Counted from the stretch's first letter, positions 14,159-22,575 are shown. The stretch is 22,575 nt of DNA from JBLHHI01 sp047614125 (GCA_047614125.1 JBLHHI010000054.1:1-22575), one strand, 5' to 3'. Translations and numbers: made by a program. Notes: generated from the sequence alone by a model not told the origin.

Positions 14159-15949
14159 ATGGAAAACACCCGAAATTTCTGCATCATTGCCCACATTGAC
14201 CACGGTAAATCTACCCTGGCAGATCGATTGTTGCAAATAACCGGAACCATTTCTGATCGAGACATGAAGGAGCAAGCGCTCGACGACATGGACTTAGAGC
14301 GCGAGCGTGGAATTACCATTAAATCGCATGCAATTCAGATGGACTACGAGCAAGATGGGGTGAAATATACCTTAAACTTGATCGACACTCCAGGTCACGT
14401 TGACTTCTCTTATGAAGTTTCTCGTTCCATCGCAGCCTGCGAAGGTGCCCTCCTCATTGTGGATGCGGCCCAAGGCATTCAAGCGCAAACCATTTCAAAC
14501 CTCTACCTCGCCCTCGACAACAACTTGGTAATCATACCCATTCTTAACAAGATGGACTTGCCCGGTGCCATGCCCGAAGAGGTTAAAGATCAAATTGAAG
14601 AATTGATTCTGTGCGATCGCAGCGACATCATTCCAGCCAGCGGCAAGACGGGCTTAGGTGTAGACAAAATTTTGGAAGCCATCATCCAACGAATTCCAGC
14701 GCCAAAAGGCAATCCGAATGCGCCTTTAAAAGCGCTTATTTTTGATTCGGTTTTTAACTCGTTCAGAGGAATCATTGCCTATTACAAGGTGATCGATGGT
14801 GCGATTAACAAAGGTGATCGCGTTAAGTTTATCAATACCGAGAAGGAATACTTTGCCGATGAAATTGGGGTGCTAAAAATGAAGCAACTTCCCACTAAAA
14901 CAGTAAAAACGGGTGATGTAGGCTACATCATTTCGGGTATAAAAGAAGCCAAGGAGGTTAAAGTTGGAGATACGATTACGCACGTAGACAATCCAACCCT
15001 GACGGCAGTTAAAGGTTTTGAAGATGTTAAGCCTATGGTATTTGCTGGGATCTATCCGGTTGATACAGAGGATTTTGAAGAACTTCGAGATTCGATGGGC
15101 AAGCTTCAGTTAAACGATGCATCGTTGGTCTTTGAACCGGAATCATCAGCCGCTTTGGGCTTTGGTTTTCGATGTGGATTTTTGGGTATGCTCCACATGG
15201 AAATTATCCAAGAACGACTTGAACGAGAGTTTGGCATAACCGTTATCACAACCGTTCCAAACGTTTCGTACCATGCCTTCCAAACCGATGGCAGTACAAT
15301 CATCGTTAACAACCCAACCGACTTACCCGTAGGCAACCATTTAAAATATGTGGAAGAGCCGTACATCAGTGCTCAAATCATTACCGCCGGCGATTACGTT
15401 GGCGCCGTAATGAGCTTGTGCATGGAAAAACGGGGCATGCTTAAAAATCAGGTTTACCTAACCACCAATCGGGTAGAGTTGAGTTTTGAACTGCCAATGG
15501 CCGAAGTGGTCTTCGACTTTTACGATAAGCTAAAATCGATTTCACGTGGTTACGCCAGTTTCGACTACCACCCCATCGATTACCGCGAGTCGGAATTGGT
15601 AAAGCTCGACATCCTATTAAATGCCAAGCCCGTGGATGCATTGTCTGCGATTATTCACCGCGACAAAGCCTACGAATACGGCAAAAAGATTTGTTTAAAG
15701 CTGAAAGAATTAATTCCAAAGCAGCAATTCGAAATTGCCATCCAAGCCGGAATTGGAGCCAAAATTATTTCTCGAGAAACCATCAAGGCAATGCGTAAAG
15801 ACGTGACAGCCAAGTGTTACGGTGGTGATATCTCCAGAAAACGTAAACTGCTCGAAAAACAAAAAGCGGGTAAAAAACGCATGCGTCAAGTAGGTAATGT
15901 TGAAATTCCACAAAGTGCCTTTATGGCCGTTTTGAAGATCAACGATTAG
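14159..15949 (+). CDS. lepA: Elongation factor 4 (ribosomal back-translocase GTPase)
   Basis: 596 residues, the normal length. It binds stalled or mistranslocated ribosomes and reverses translocation, using GTP. G motifs: AHIDHGKST (11-19), ERGITIKS (switch I), DTPGHVDF, NKMD, SGKTG. Domain 2 and the elongation-factor G-like domains III and V are followed by the LepA-specific C-terminal domain ending SRKRKLLEKQKAGKKRMRQ..NVEIPQSAFMAVLKI. The start is the ATG at 14159 (MENTRNF), which begins the conserved N-terminus; an in-frame upstream codon at 14132 would add nine non-conserved residues. A TACTTTTG box at 14144-14151 lies only 7 nt before the ATG, so the mRNA may be nearly leaderless, but no TTG -33 element was found at proper spacing. 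Confidence 0.98.
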   Translation: MENTRNFCIIAHIDHGKSTLADRLLQITGTISDRDMKEQALDDMDLERERGITIKSHAIQMDYEQDGVKYTLNLIDTPGHVDFSYEVSRSIAACEGALLIVDAAQGIQAQTISNLYLALDNNLVIIPILNKMDLPGAMPEEVKDQIEELILCDRSDIIPASGKTGLGVDKILEAIIQRIPAPKGNPNAPLKALIFDSVFNSFRGIIAYYKVIDGAINKGDRVKFINTEKEYFADEIGVLKMKQLPTKTVKTGDVGYIISGIKEAKEVKVGDTITHVDNPTLTAVKGFEDVKPMVFAGIYPVDTEDFEELRDSMGKLQLNDASLVFEPESSAALGFGFRCGFLGMLHMEIIQERLEREFGITVITTVPNVSYHAFQTDGSTIIVNNPTDLPVGNHLKYVEEPYISAQIITAGDYVGAVMSLCMEKRGMLKNQVYLTTNRVELSFELPMAEVVFDFYDKLKSISRGYASFDYHPIDYRESELVKLDILLNAKPVDALSAIIHRDKAYEYGKKICLKLKELIPKQQFEIAIQAGIGAKIISRETIKAMRKDVTAKCYGGDISRKRKLLEKQKAGKKRMRQVGNVEIPQSAFMAVLKIND

Positions 15950-16596
15950 TCTTCGGTTTCTATTTCTGCATCCATGCTCATGAAGAAATTATCCATGTTT
16001 ACATAGATGATTTTCACCTCTCTATCTTCCGCCAATGCTGCATTGTTCTGAACAAAGCGGATGAGTCTTCGAGATTGCCGAGTCATGAATTTCGTCCAAA
16101 AAACCACCACTACTTCCTCGTTTCTGTAAGCTTCAAATTCGTTGGTCGTTGATAAAGGCTGCAACATTGCTAAAACTGTATCTCTACAAAATAGTGTATC
16201 GAGCGGTGCTTGTTGTTTCGGTGGATATACTTCCATGATGTCGTCCCGATTCCAGTCAATAAACATCATACCGCCAGCATAACAATTGATGTGAAACGAA
16301 ATCAATTCACCTCCTTGATTGTAATAGAGTGCTTGAAGGGGTTGATAGTGATTTTTAGCAACGGCCTCGCTCTTTGTTGAATCAACCCAAGTGATGTAGT
16401 TCAAATAGCTGGAATCGAGCTGATAGACGTCCTCTGACGGGATGTTAAATCGATTGCCCACAGATAAAATTTTTTCTTCTTCAAGCGCTTTGGGTGTTCG
16501 AAATCCAATGAGTCGAAATCCAATGGTCTTACAGCTGCTTAATACTACGCATGCAATTAAAAGAAGTATCACGTGAGGTACTGTGGATGATTTCAT
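15946..16596 (-). CDS. Lipoprotein of unknown function
   Basis: 216 residues with SPII signal and lipobox VLSSC (Cys22). The mature part begins KTIGFRLIGFRTPKALEEEKIL. It contains FHINCYAGGMMFIDWN and EEVVVVFWTKFMTRQSRRLIRFVQNN, then VKIIYVNMDNFF. The pattern of a strand, VVVFWTKF..., a helix and VKIIYVN is thioredoxin-like, but no CxxC is present. Its stop overlaps the lepA stop by 3 bp (tail-to-tail). Membrane-anchored periplasmic protein; function unknown. Confidence 0.8.
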   Translation of the reverse strand: MKSSTVPHVILLLIACVVLSSCKTIGFRLIGFRTPKALEEEKILSVGNRFNIPSEDVYQLDSSYLNYITWVDSTKSEAVAKNHYQPLQALYYNQGGELISFHINCYAGGMMFIDWNRDDIMEVYPPKQQAPLDTLFCRDTVLAMLQPLSTTNEFEAYRNEEVVVVFWTKFMTRQSRRLIRFVQNNAALAEDREVKIIYVNMDNFFMSMDAEIETED

Positions 16597-16690
16597 ATTT
16601 TGAGCTTTGTGTACTGATAATACGCTGCCATATAAGATTAGTTACATAACTCCAGCGCTCAACCCACTGCTGTTGATGATTGGATGTTCA

Positions 16691-17119
16691 TTAATCCCTT
16701 CGCCCAGACAACTCACTTCTCAAACGCTCATCACGTGCATTTTTGGTCCAAAAAGTAATTCGAAAATAATCGACGGTAAAATATCCGCTAAAGTCGTAAA
16801 TGCCGCTTGTTTCCGATGTCCATCTACCATCAAACAACGTTAACGTGCGGTCTCGACTGTTAAACTGAACTTGTTCTAGAATCGAATCGTATTGTATGAA
16901 TAGTCCACCCCCAAGTTCGAACAATCGAAAGTTGGCTTGAACAGTATTACAACCACCGGGCCCGCAAGTAAAACTGGTACCTACGTAATCGCCGGTTACA
17001 TCAATGGGATCTACGGGGGTTTGAATGGGCTGATCATTGCATGCTAAAAACAAGGCACTGATGCAAAGAATGCCTAGCATCTGGATGAAACGATTTTTCA
17101 GGGTTGGAAGTCCGCTCAT
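16691..17119 (-). CDS. Small lipoprotein, last gene of the ECF sigma operon
   Basis: 142 residues. The signal has a basic N-terminus (LKNRF) and lipobox LFLAC (Cys27). The mature domain carries DVTGDYVGTSFTCGPGGCNTVQ and strands with a final FRITFWTKN, consistent with a small beta-barrel/lipocalin-like fold. ATG at 17119 is 2 nt after the upstream stop, so it is translationally coupled. No family recognised. Confidence 0.75.
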   Translation of the reverse strand: MSGLPTLKNRFIQMLGILCISALFLACNDQPIQTPVDPIDVTGDYVGTSFTCGPGGCNTVQANFRLFELGGGLFIQYDSILEQVQFNSRDRTLTLFDGRWTSETSGIYDFSGYFTVDYFRITFWTKNARDERLRSELSGRRD

Positions 17120-17121
17120 AC

Positions 17122-18144
17122 TTACAAGATGTTTAGCTGAATTCCCATGGTAAAAAGTCGGGTTGTGCGTTTTTCGGTACGAACATTTGGAAGCTCATTG
17201 AAGTAAAAGGCCTCCGTAAACATTCGATTCAGATTTACACTTGCATATCCACCAATAATTCCTTTTCCAAAGCCAAGGCTCGCGTTGATGACCGATTTTG
17301 AAAGGTTCTTTCGCACGTCGTACATGGCCTCATCGAACTCCGATTTATAATACACCATGCCCAACATCGAATAGTTTACCCGGCTCGAAATGTTTTGTCG
17401 AGCGCTGAACAAGTAATTCCATTGCAAACCTCCTTTTACGTACGACCCGTTGGGCTTTTGATACTTTACTTCGATCGGAACACTTAGATGGGTTAAATAG
17501 AAATAATTGTCGTATGCATCTAACAATGAGTAATTTAAGGCGTAATCGCTGTTGGCCAAATACCGATATCCCGAATTGGGTGTACCCTTCGATCCTTCAA
17601 AAAACTTAAATCGCTGACCATCCATTTTTATCTTTTGAGCATCAATTCCCAAACCAACGAGGATCTTCCATTGGTTGAACTTTGTTGGAACCTCCACCCC
17701 AAAATGCAGGGCCGTATTGCGCGATTCCATCACTTCATTTCCAACGCTTTCGAACCTGCTTTCGAAAGAAGAACTGTCGTGTGGATCGAGAAAGGGAAGC
17801 GACACCAAATCAAAGTTTTTAATGGCATTTAACCCAAACCGGAAGTTAAGATTGAAGTAAATGGGTTGGAGTTCTTTGATGGTAAAATGAGGGTGTTTTC
17901 GAACCAAGAACGTTTCGGTAGGTGGGGTAACCTGTGGCAGCACTAAGTCTTCAAAGTTGATGTCAACTTGAACAACCTTAACGCCATCGTTAAACCGAAC
18001 CCTTTTTTGACCGCTGCCATCCGATTCGCTTAAAATATCCACCTTCTTATCTCGATAAATGAGCTGTACCGTATCGGTTTGCGCAACGGAATCCTGCCAA
18101 AGGAATTGGGTCAGAACCAGCATACCAATTAAAACGATCTTCAT
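17122..18144 (-). CDS. Outer-membrane/secreted beta-barrel protein of the ECF sigma operon
   Basis: 340 residues from ATG at 18144 (a GTG at 18165 would add seven Lys-rich residues). The signal peptide MKIVLIGMLVLTQFLWQDSVAQ is followed by a short beta segment (DTVQLIYRDKKVDIL) and a long run of amphipathic strands (HFGVEVPTKFNQWKILVGLGID, YVKGGLQWNYLFS, GGYASVNLNRM), ending FTMGIQLNIL with a terminal hydrophobic strand typical of outer-membrane barrels. Lies 2 nt before the lipoprotein gene downstream and 25 nt after the anti-sigma gene. Probably a target or partner of the sigma/anti-sigma pair. Confidence 0.75.
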   Translation of the reverse strand: MKIVLIGMLVLTQFLWQDSVAQTDTVQLIYRDKKVDILSESDGSGQKRVRFNDGVKVVQVDINFEDLVLPQVTPPTETFLVRKHPHFTIKELQPIYFNLNFRFGLNAIKNFDLVSLPFLDPHDSSSFESRFESVGNEVMESRNTALHFGVEVPTKFNQWKILVGLGIDAQKIKMDGQRFKFFEGSKGTPNSGYRYLANSDYALNYSLLDAYDNYFYLTHLSVPIEVKYQKPNGSYVKGGLQWNYLFSARQNISSRVNYSMLGMVYYKSEFDEAMYDVRKNLSKSVINASLGFGKGIIGGYASVNLNRMFTEAFYFNELPNVRTEKRTTRLFTMGIQLNIL

Positions 18145-18169
18145 TCTTTTTTTTTCTTGAATCACGTGC

Positions 18170-19009
18170 TTACAGTTTGATGTATGTTTTCTGGTCGCCT
18201 TCGGTGATTACCAACGAATAACAGAATTTTTGATCATCGCACGGCTCTTTCACGATGTTGTACTTTCGTTTAAAACCCGCCACTTCGTAGTTTGCCAAGA
18301 AGGTTCGAACTTTCTCTTCACTTCGTTTTTCACCATCGTCGTTGGTAGCAACAATGTTTTCAACGGTTACCCGTACATCGCTTCCTCGAGCCCGATTTTC
18401 TGCAAACAACTTTCTCACTTCATCAGCAACCATCGAATCTTGAAGACTGGCCTTCAGCTGAGGTGGTGTTGGAGATGGAGTTTTTTTGTTGTTTTCCACA
18501 AACTCATATCGATTGGTATCGGTCTGGATATTTGTTGGATATAATTTTGAACTGTCTAATTGAACAACTTGTTTTTTCTCTTGTGGGAGTTCAGAACTGT
18601 TGTTTGGATTTACAGGCTGGATGGGTGGATTTAACTCCGCTTCATTTTCTTGATTTGGATTACTTGGAACAACTACTACCGGTACAGTTGGCGCTTTGTC
18701 TGTGGCAACTTGTGTGCTGTTCAATTGCCAATACCCAAACCAGGCCAGCAAAAGTATTGAAGCGGCAACCAACATTGGACGGATCCAGCCAACTATCAAG
18801 ATTGGATTGCGTTTCATTGCAGTAATAAAGGCCAGATCGGCAAGCTCTTCTGCCGAGTAGATCGTTTTCTTCCATTGGTCCATTTCGGCTTGCAAAATCG
18901 GATCGGCCGCTATTTCTGCCAAAAGGCCAACGCGTTCCTCGCCCACTATTTCACCTTCTAAGAGGGCGAACAAGATTTCGTCTCGGTTTTTTTCGTTGAT
19001 CGCTTTCAT
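18170..19009 (-). CDS. Membrane anti-sigma factor-like protein
   Basis: 279 residues. The cytoplasmic N-terminal part (1-78) is helical and has the sequence character of an anti-sigma domain (RDEILFALLEGEI, LAEIAADPILQAEMDQW). One membrane segment lies at about 79-95 (PMLVAASILLLAWFGYW). A Pro/Asn-rich stretch (about 100-160) precedes a periplasmic domain with KLFAENRARGSDVRVTVENIV and CDDQKFCYSLVITEGDQKTYIKL, having two Cys eight apart in sequence. The gene's ATG overlaps the sigma factor stop (19006-19009, ATGA), a typical co-translation pair. The function is inferred from context and topology; no zinc motif HxxxCxxC is present. Confidence 0.8.
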   Translation of the reverse strand: MKAINEKNRDEILFALLEGEIVGEERVGLLAEIAADPILQAEMDQWKKTIYSAEELADLAFITAMKRNPILIVGWIRPMLVAASILLLAWFGYWQLNSTQVATDKAPTVPVVVVPSNPNQENEAELNPPIQPVNPNNSSELPQEKKQVVQLDSSKLYPTNIQTDTNRYEFVENNKKTPSPTPPQLKASLQDSMVADEVRKLFAENRARGSDVRVTVENIVATNDDGEKRSEEKVRTFLANYEVAGFKRKYNIVKEPCDDQKFCYSLVITEGDQKTYIKL

Positions 19010-19500
19010 AATGTTGAATATCCTTCCAATTGTCCAATAATACTTTTCATTTTCGACCTACCTCTAAACAAGTTAGTTCGAACTTGGGCCAGACTTTGTC
19101 CGGTTATGTCGGCAATTTCTTCGTACGAATACCCTTCTTGGTCGCGCAGAAGGATGACATTTTTAAACTTAGTTTCCAGTTTTTCGAAGGCCAGTTCGAG
19201 CATTTGCCGTGCGTGCAAAGCGGATGATGTATCGTGGGTAGTTTCAACATTCATCTCGCCCATTATTTTCCGAAACCGATCGTTGCGTCGAATGAGGTCG
19301 ATCATCTTTCGGTATCCTGTAGTAAATAAGAACGACTTAACTTGCTCATTTTCAACATCTCCTTTGTTCATCCACAAAACTTCAAAAGCATCTTGCACCA
19401 AGTTCTTGCTCTCGTCTTCGTCGCGCAAGTTTTGATAAATCATGCGGTAGAGCCGGTTGCCCCATTCATCTACCGCTGTGTTATACTCTTTGGTGGTCAT
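19006..19500 (-). CDS. ECF-type RNA polymerase sigma factor
   Basis: 164 residues, the usual ECF length. Region 2 contains ESKNLVQDAFEVLW and FLFTTGYRKMIDLIRR (-10 recognition helix). Region 4 contains LRDQEGYSYEEIADITGQSLAQVRTNLFRGRSKM, a helix-turn-helix that ends in the typical RGRxKL-like signature. It should be held by the anti-sigma protein encoded by the overlapping gene. No promoter matching TAnnTTTG was found in 19501-19571, so it may be autoregulated by its own ECF promoter. Confidence 0.95.
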   Translation of the reverse strand: MTTKEYNTAVDEWGNRLYRMIYQNLRDEDESKNLVQDAFEVLWMNKGDVENEQVKSFLFTTGYRKMIDLIRRNDRFRKIMGEMNVETTHDTSSALHARQMLELAFEKLETKFKNVILLRDQEGYSYEEIADITGQSLAQVRTNLFRGRSKMKSIIGQLEGYSTL

Positions 19501-19571
19501 TCGTTGGTTGATCTGTTTTGTTTTGAAAATGGATCCTTGTTTAACTTCGTTTTAAAGCTTGTTTCTCATTC

Positions 19572-21080
19572 TTAAAACAATAAGTAATTTATTCCAAAAG
19601 CAAGTGTATGATTGTGGCTCAGTTGCTTATAAACATTCAATACATCGCTCTTTATTATATTATTTTGCTCATAAAACGTTGATTGGCTGCGAAGATTAAT
19701 ATTGAAGTTTATATGTCGATTAACAAATCGAAAATAGTTCAAACTGGTGTTTAATGACGGATTAATGCTGGTTATGTGCGTACCACTAAAATCAATCCCC
19801 TCAGCGCTGTTTGTAAGGGACGCTTGAGGCGACAAATTGAGCGAGAAATAACTCCTTGAGTTGGGTTGATAAATCCATTCTACAAAGGAATAAAGCTCTA
19901 ACTTGATTGCATTGTTACCAAATATTAAGTCTTCCTCATACTTCGCTTTCGGTATATTTTTGGTTAGTTCCATGGCGTTTTTACTCTGATAAACATAACC
20001 GATAAATGATGCACTGAGGGATCCACCCCAAGAAAACTGTCGGTGTTGGTCGAGTTGTTTTGCACTTACGTAATCAATCCCTAATTGAGGTTGTGCATAT
20101 AACGTACGGCTAGCCGAGAACGTGCTGATTGGCTGGTTCAAATCCCAATACGTACTACGTTGGCGATCGTTATAATAATCCAGATCTAAGCCGTAATATG
20201 CAGTAAAACGATTACCAGTGATTCGCGTTAGTCTTCGGGCATTCTGCCAATTGTCTGTTAATACGGTGAAATACGTAAGTTCACTTTCCGATGAGATTCC
20301 AGCTTCCTTCAAGATGCTGTCCAACATCGATATTTGATCTATCCAAGCAAATCGAAAGTCTAAATAACGTTGATTATTTATGTAAGTTATTCCTTTGGCA
20401 AGTTTTTCAATTTGATTATTATCGGCAGAACCAAGGCCTTTTTCATGAAGATCCTCTACCAGAAATAAGGCGCTAACAACATCGGTCACGTGGTCAATTC
20501 GTCCGCGACCAGCACCTTTCTTAAGACTAATATTTGCCGAAGAATTAAACCAACCGCTTTGGGTCACCTCATTGGCTCCGTCGATTTTGAAATTTTGACG
20601 CTCTTGGCGAATGTTTAAATTCCCTGTTTTTTCAGTATATCCAAAAACATTTGAGCTTTTGTACTTTCGAGTTGATTCTGTGTAACCCACGTTCGTGCTG
20701 ATGGTTGGAACTCGGTATTGATTTGAGCCGGCAATGTTCTCATTGCTGCCATTGTTGAATGACCCAACGATGTTGGCATAAGAAGACACATTTTTTTGAA
20801 GCGCCTCTGTATTTACCAACGAATAATAATTGGCTCTAATATCTAGTGTGTTATTCAAGTTCTGGTTCAAGTTAGAAATGGTTGTATCATTTGAACGGTT
20901 TTCTTGAATGTTGTTGTTCACATATCCCCTTTGGTCAAAATTTCCATAGAAATTCAAACCCCGATACATTTGATATCGATACTTATAGGTGTTTAAATCG
21001 TACGTATTGACTTGAGCCGAAACCTCTCCAAGAAGAAAGAAAAGGATGATGGTGGCGAGTATTTTAGATGATTGTTTCAT
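19572..21080 (-). CDS. Large outer-membrane beta-barrel protein
   Basis: 502 residues with signal peptide ending LLGEVSAQ. The N-terminal 90 residues are Asn/Tyr-rich (YDLNTYKYRYQMYRGLNFYGNFDQRGY). Then come long strands and turns (STNVGYTESTRKYKSS, GNLNIRQERQNFKIDG, SNTGWFNSSANISLKKGAGRGRIDHVTDVVSALFLVEDL); one helical insert (about 195-265) includes LAKGITYINNQRYLDFRFAWIDQISMLDSIL. A final run of strands ends HTLAFGINYLLF. It resembles the transmembrane barrel part of Bacteroidota surface proteins; no named family. Possible regulatory palindrome upstream at 21125-21134. Confidence 0.7.
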   Translation of the reverse strand: MKQSSKILATIILFFLLGEVSAQVNTYDLNTYKYRYQMYRGLNFYGNFDQRGYVNNNIQENRSNDTTISNLNQNLNNTLDIRANYYSLVNTEALQKNVSSYANIVGSFNNGSNENIAGSNQYRVPTISTNVGYTESTRKYKSSNVFGYTEKTGNLNIRQERQNFKIDGANEVTQSGWFNSSANISLKKGAGRGRIDHVTDVVSALFLVEDLHEKGLGSADNNQIEKLAKGITYINNQRYLDFRFAWIDQISMLDSILKEAGISSESELTYFTVLTDNWQNARRLTRITGNRFTAYYGLDLDYYNDRQRSTYWDLNQPISTFSASRTLYAQPQLGIDYVSAKQLDQHRQFSWGGSLSASFIGYVYQSKNAMELTKNIPKAKYEEDLIFGNNAIKLELYSFVEWIYQPNSRSYFSLNLSPQASLTNSAEGIDFSGTHITSINPSLNTSLNYFRFVNRHINFNINLRSQSTFYEQNNIIKSDVLNVYKQLSHNHTLAFGINYLLF

Positions 21081-21124
21081 TTTAATTTTTGTTTGTGCGT
21101 TTTACGTTTAATTCAGTGAATCGG

Positions 21125-21134
21125 GTGTGCACAC
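21125..21134. promoter_or_regulatory. Palindrome upstream of the large barrel gene
   Basis: GTGTGCACAC is a perfect 10-bp palindrome, 45 bp before the ATG at 21080. No TAnnTTTG box fits nearby in 21081-21281. Otherwise nothing else is visible in that 200-bp gap. Confidence 0.25.
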
Positions 21135-21281
21135 GCTATCACGTTTAATGGGTATACGCTTCGGAGAGGGTGAAAATCGCAAACAATCGTAAAATAAAAG
21201 AATATTTATCGTAAGCACCTGATTTTGTGTGATTTAAATTTAAAGAAAATAGTACGAGATCAGATGAAAACCATCTTAAAT

Positions 21282-21701
21282 TTATCGAATGATGGTAATT
21301 GAACTCGAATATTGCTTCATCGTTGAATCCGGGCTTTCACGGTATTGAACAACGTAGAAATAGGTACCTGATGATATTGAATCCGGACACGCATCTTTTC
21401 GCATCCACACCTTGTTGGTGTCGCTGGCGTGAAACAATTCCACTCCCCAACGATTGTAAATCCGAATGTCCATGCTGTCCATTTCTAGGTTTAATGAAGG
21501 AAAGCTGTCGAAATCCACCCATTTTTTGCCAGTGGCAAATGAGGTATCTGTTTCGTAGCTGAATGGCATGAGGTAGCCAATTTTACAAGTCGTATCGCGT
21601 TGAACCCTAGTTTGCGTTTCCATCTTTGCCGTTCGGTAACCAGTACATGAGGTTAAAACTAAACCTACCAAAAGAACTGCTTTGATTTTTAGAACGACCA
21701 T
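21282..21701 (-). CDS. Small lipoprotein carrying a T9SS type-B (CHU_C) C-terminal-like domain
   Basis: 139 residues. SPII signal with lipobox VLTSC (Cys19), a linker, then about residues 78-139: MDIRIYNRWGVELFHASD..VW..CPDSISSGTYFYVVQYRESPDS..QYSSSITIIR. This matches the type-B sorting domain pattern (IYNRWG, then W, then SGTYFYVI, then a final strand ending IR) of the T9SS gliding-motility-associated C-terminal domain. In secreted proteins this domain sits at the end of a large passenger; here the passenger is essentially missing. It could be a small surface lipoprotein processed by T9SS, or a component that uses the fold for binding. Confidence 0.8.
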   Translation of the reverse strand: MVVLKIKAVLLVGLVLTSCTGYRTAKMETQTRVQRDTTCKIGYLMPFSYETDTSFATGKKWVDFDSFPSLNLEMDSMDIRIYNRWGVELFHASDTNKVWMRKDACPDSISSGTYFYVVQYRESPDSTMKQYSSSITIIR

Positions 21702-21758
21702 CTGATTACATGGACGAACATGCTCGACCTTTGGTTGCTTTGATTGTGTTTTGGATTT

Positions 21759-22575
21759 TCATTTTATAAACGGAAAAGTAGTCTTTATGGCTGATGCCAG
21801 TTTTACATCCACGTCAACTTCTTTGGCAAAGGCATCCCAGTTATTTACAGCATCTTGAATTTGCTCAATGATTTGATTGGGATGTTTAATGTTCATTGCG
21901 TTCGCAACGGTTAATACATCTGATGCCGTGATGTTTTGACGTTTCCCGGAAATGCTCAAGGCATGCTGACTTACCCAAATGCTTCCAGGCCGGTAGGCGT
22001 GGCAAACATCGTAGGCCGGCGCAAGTTCCCAGTTTCCCCCTTCTTTTAATCGGAAGGAGAAATTTTTCGTATGGTCGTCGCAATTACGAGCCAACACGTT
22101 AAAAACCATTCGTCTAAACATTTGCACGGCTTGTAAGTAAGGTAGATTTAACATTCGCATGGTCTGAAAAACTTGCTCGTAGCTAAAGCTTAATACATCA
22201 TTAAAATCGAAGTGATTGAGTGCACAAAAGCTTTGGATGTGGTGTTTCTTGCTACCTTCTCGATCGAAGCGTTTGGTCATAAAATGCGCCCGATTGTTTT
22301 CTTCATGCAAGCGACATTCCATCATTTCGATGCCGCACGATTGCGCCATCAAAGCATAGGCCATTTCCACCCTTCCGTAGCCAAAGCTTTCGCCAAACTG
22401 GGCATCACCTACCCCGTCTAACTTAATGAGCCAATGCTCAAAGCCGGCTGGCAAAGAAGTTTGACCAGATTTTACCTTTTTCGTTTTTTCGTTGTATGCA
22501 ATAATGGCCTTTGGACGCGCACCGCCGGCCGAGGTGCCAATTTTTAGAATATCCACCATTGCCTTCGATTGCTCT
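21759..22575 (-). CDS. hipA: HipA-family Ser/Thr kinase (5' end off the right edge)
   Basis: The reading frame is open to the right edge. The ATG at 22559 is inside a longer frame (KA-M-VDILKIGTSAGGARPKA), which in full-length HipA-like proteins is internal, so the gene probably starts beyond the window. The kinase motifs are present: GTSAGGARPKA (P-loop-like), HWLIKLD, GYGRVEMAYALMAQ, HFMTKRFDR, the catalytic NVLARNCDDHTKN and the DFG-like LAPAYD. HipA kinases phosphorylate glutamyl-tRNA synthetase or other targets, causing dormancy, and pair with a HipB/Xre-type antitoxin. No antitoxin gene is visible downstream, so it must lie upstream, beyond the window. The 57-bp gap to the lipoprotein gene does not suggest an operon. 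Confidence 0.88.
   Translation of the reverse strand, partial: EQSKAMVDILKIGTSAGGARPKAIIAYNEKTKKVKSGQTSLPAGFEHWLIKLDGVGDAQFGESFGYGRVEMAYALMAQSCGIEMMECRLHEENNRAHFMTKRFDREGSKKHHIQSFCALNHFDFNDVLSFSYEQVFQTMRMLNLPYLQAVQMFRRMVFNVLARNCDDHTKNFSFRLKEGGNWELAPAYDVCHAYRPGSIWVSQHALSISGKRQNITASDVLTVANAMNIKHPNQIIEQIQDAVNNWDAFAKEVDVDVKLASAIKTTFPFIK

Noticed and set aside
22559..22559. ATG at 22559 as the true start of the HipA-like gene
   Set aside because: The frame continues open to the window edge, and the family has a conserved GTSAGGARPKA segment well inside the protein.
1..22575. CRISPR array, rRNA or tRNA genes
   Set aside because: No regularly spaced repeats, no tRNA cloverleaf with TTCRANYC loop, and no rRNA signature were seen on either strand. 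Repeats present are pairs of hairpins or palindromes only.

Overview
The window looks like a chromosomal segment of a member of the Bacteroidota, probably a flavobacterial-type lineage. Evidence: moderate-to-low GC; promoters of the TTG-N17/18-TAnnTTTG type rather than sigma70 boxes; many SPII lipoproteins and outer-membrane barrels; an ECF sigma/anti-sigma operon; a K+-dependent membrane pyrophosphatase; and a T9SS type-B (gliding-motility-associated) C-terminal domain. The genus cannot be fixed from the sequence.

Left part (1 to about 4.45 kb) is the accessory region. It starts with the 5' part of a minus-strand FlgO/TolB-like, probably TPR, protein that runs off the left edge. A complete En-less group II intron (about 642-2645, plus strand) follows, with its RT/maturase, domains V and VI, and a strong hairpin just upstream of its 5' splice site, as expected of group IIC. 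Removing the intron on paper rejoins TGTTAGAGC, which is an inverted match to GCTCTAACA at 2942-2950. The intron therefore appears to sit in the end of a roughly 310-bp GC-rich imperfect palindrome. Beyond that lie imperfect direct repeats, the C-terminal remnant of a tyrosine recombinase (3093-3305), and two small minus-strand genes separated by a hairpin: a DUF4304-like protein and a lipoprotein. Together these suggest the scar of an integron-like or genomic-island locus, but this is inference.

Middle part (4.49-13.1 kb, all minus strand). A probable operon reads from right to left: a YkuD-like (GRSFGCPAVS) secreted protein with a clear promoter, an LdtD/YcbB-type L,D-transpeptidase lipoprotein, an outer-membrane protein, and a short-chain dehydrogenase. 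Further right are hppA (Na+/H+-pumping pyrophosphatase with an unusual cysteine/lysine-rich tail) and a bestrophin-family channel. A 259-bp MITE-like element with about 30-bp terminal inverted repeats lies between the hppA stop codon and what looks like its terminator.

Right part (13.3-22.6 kb). A small outer-membrane barrel and lepA are on the plus strand; lepA converges with, and overlaps by 3 bp, a lipoprotein gene. A minus-strand operon follows: ECF sigma factor, membrane anti-sigma-like protein, barrel protein, lipoprotein. These overlap or are spaced by a few to a few tens of bases, suggesting a self-contained envelope regulon. Beyond it are a large secreted barrel-like protein, a tiny lipoprotein that is essentially a T9SS type-B sorting-like domain on a lipobox, and a HipA-family kinase truncated by the right edge.
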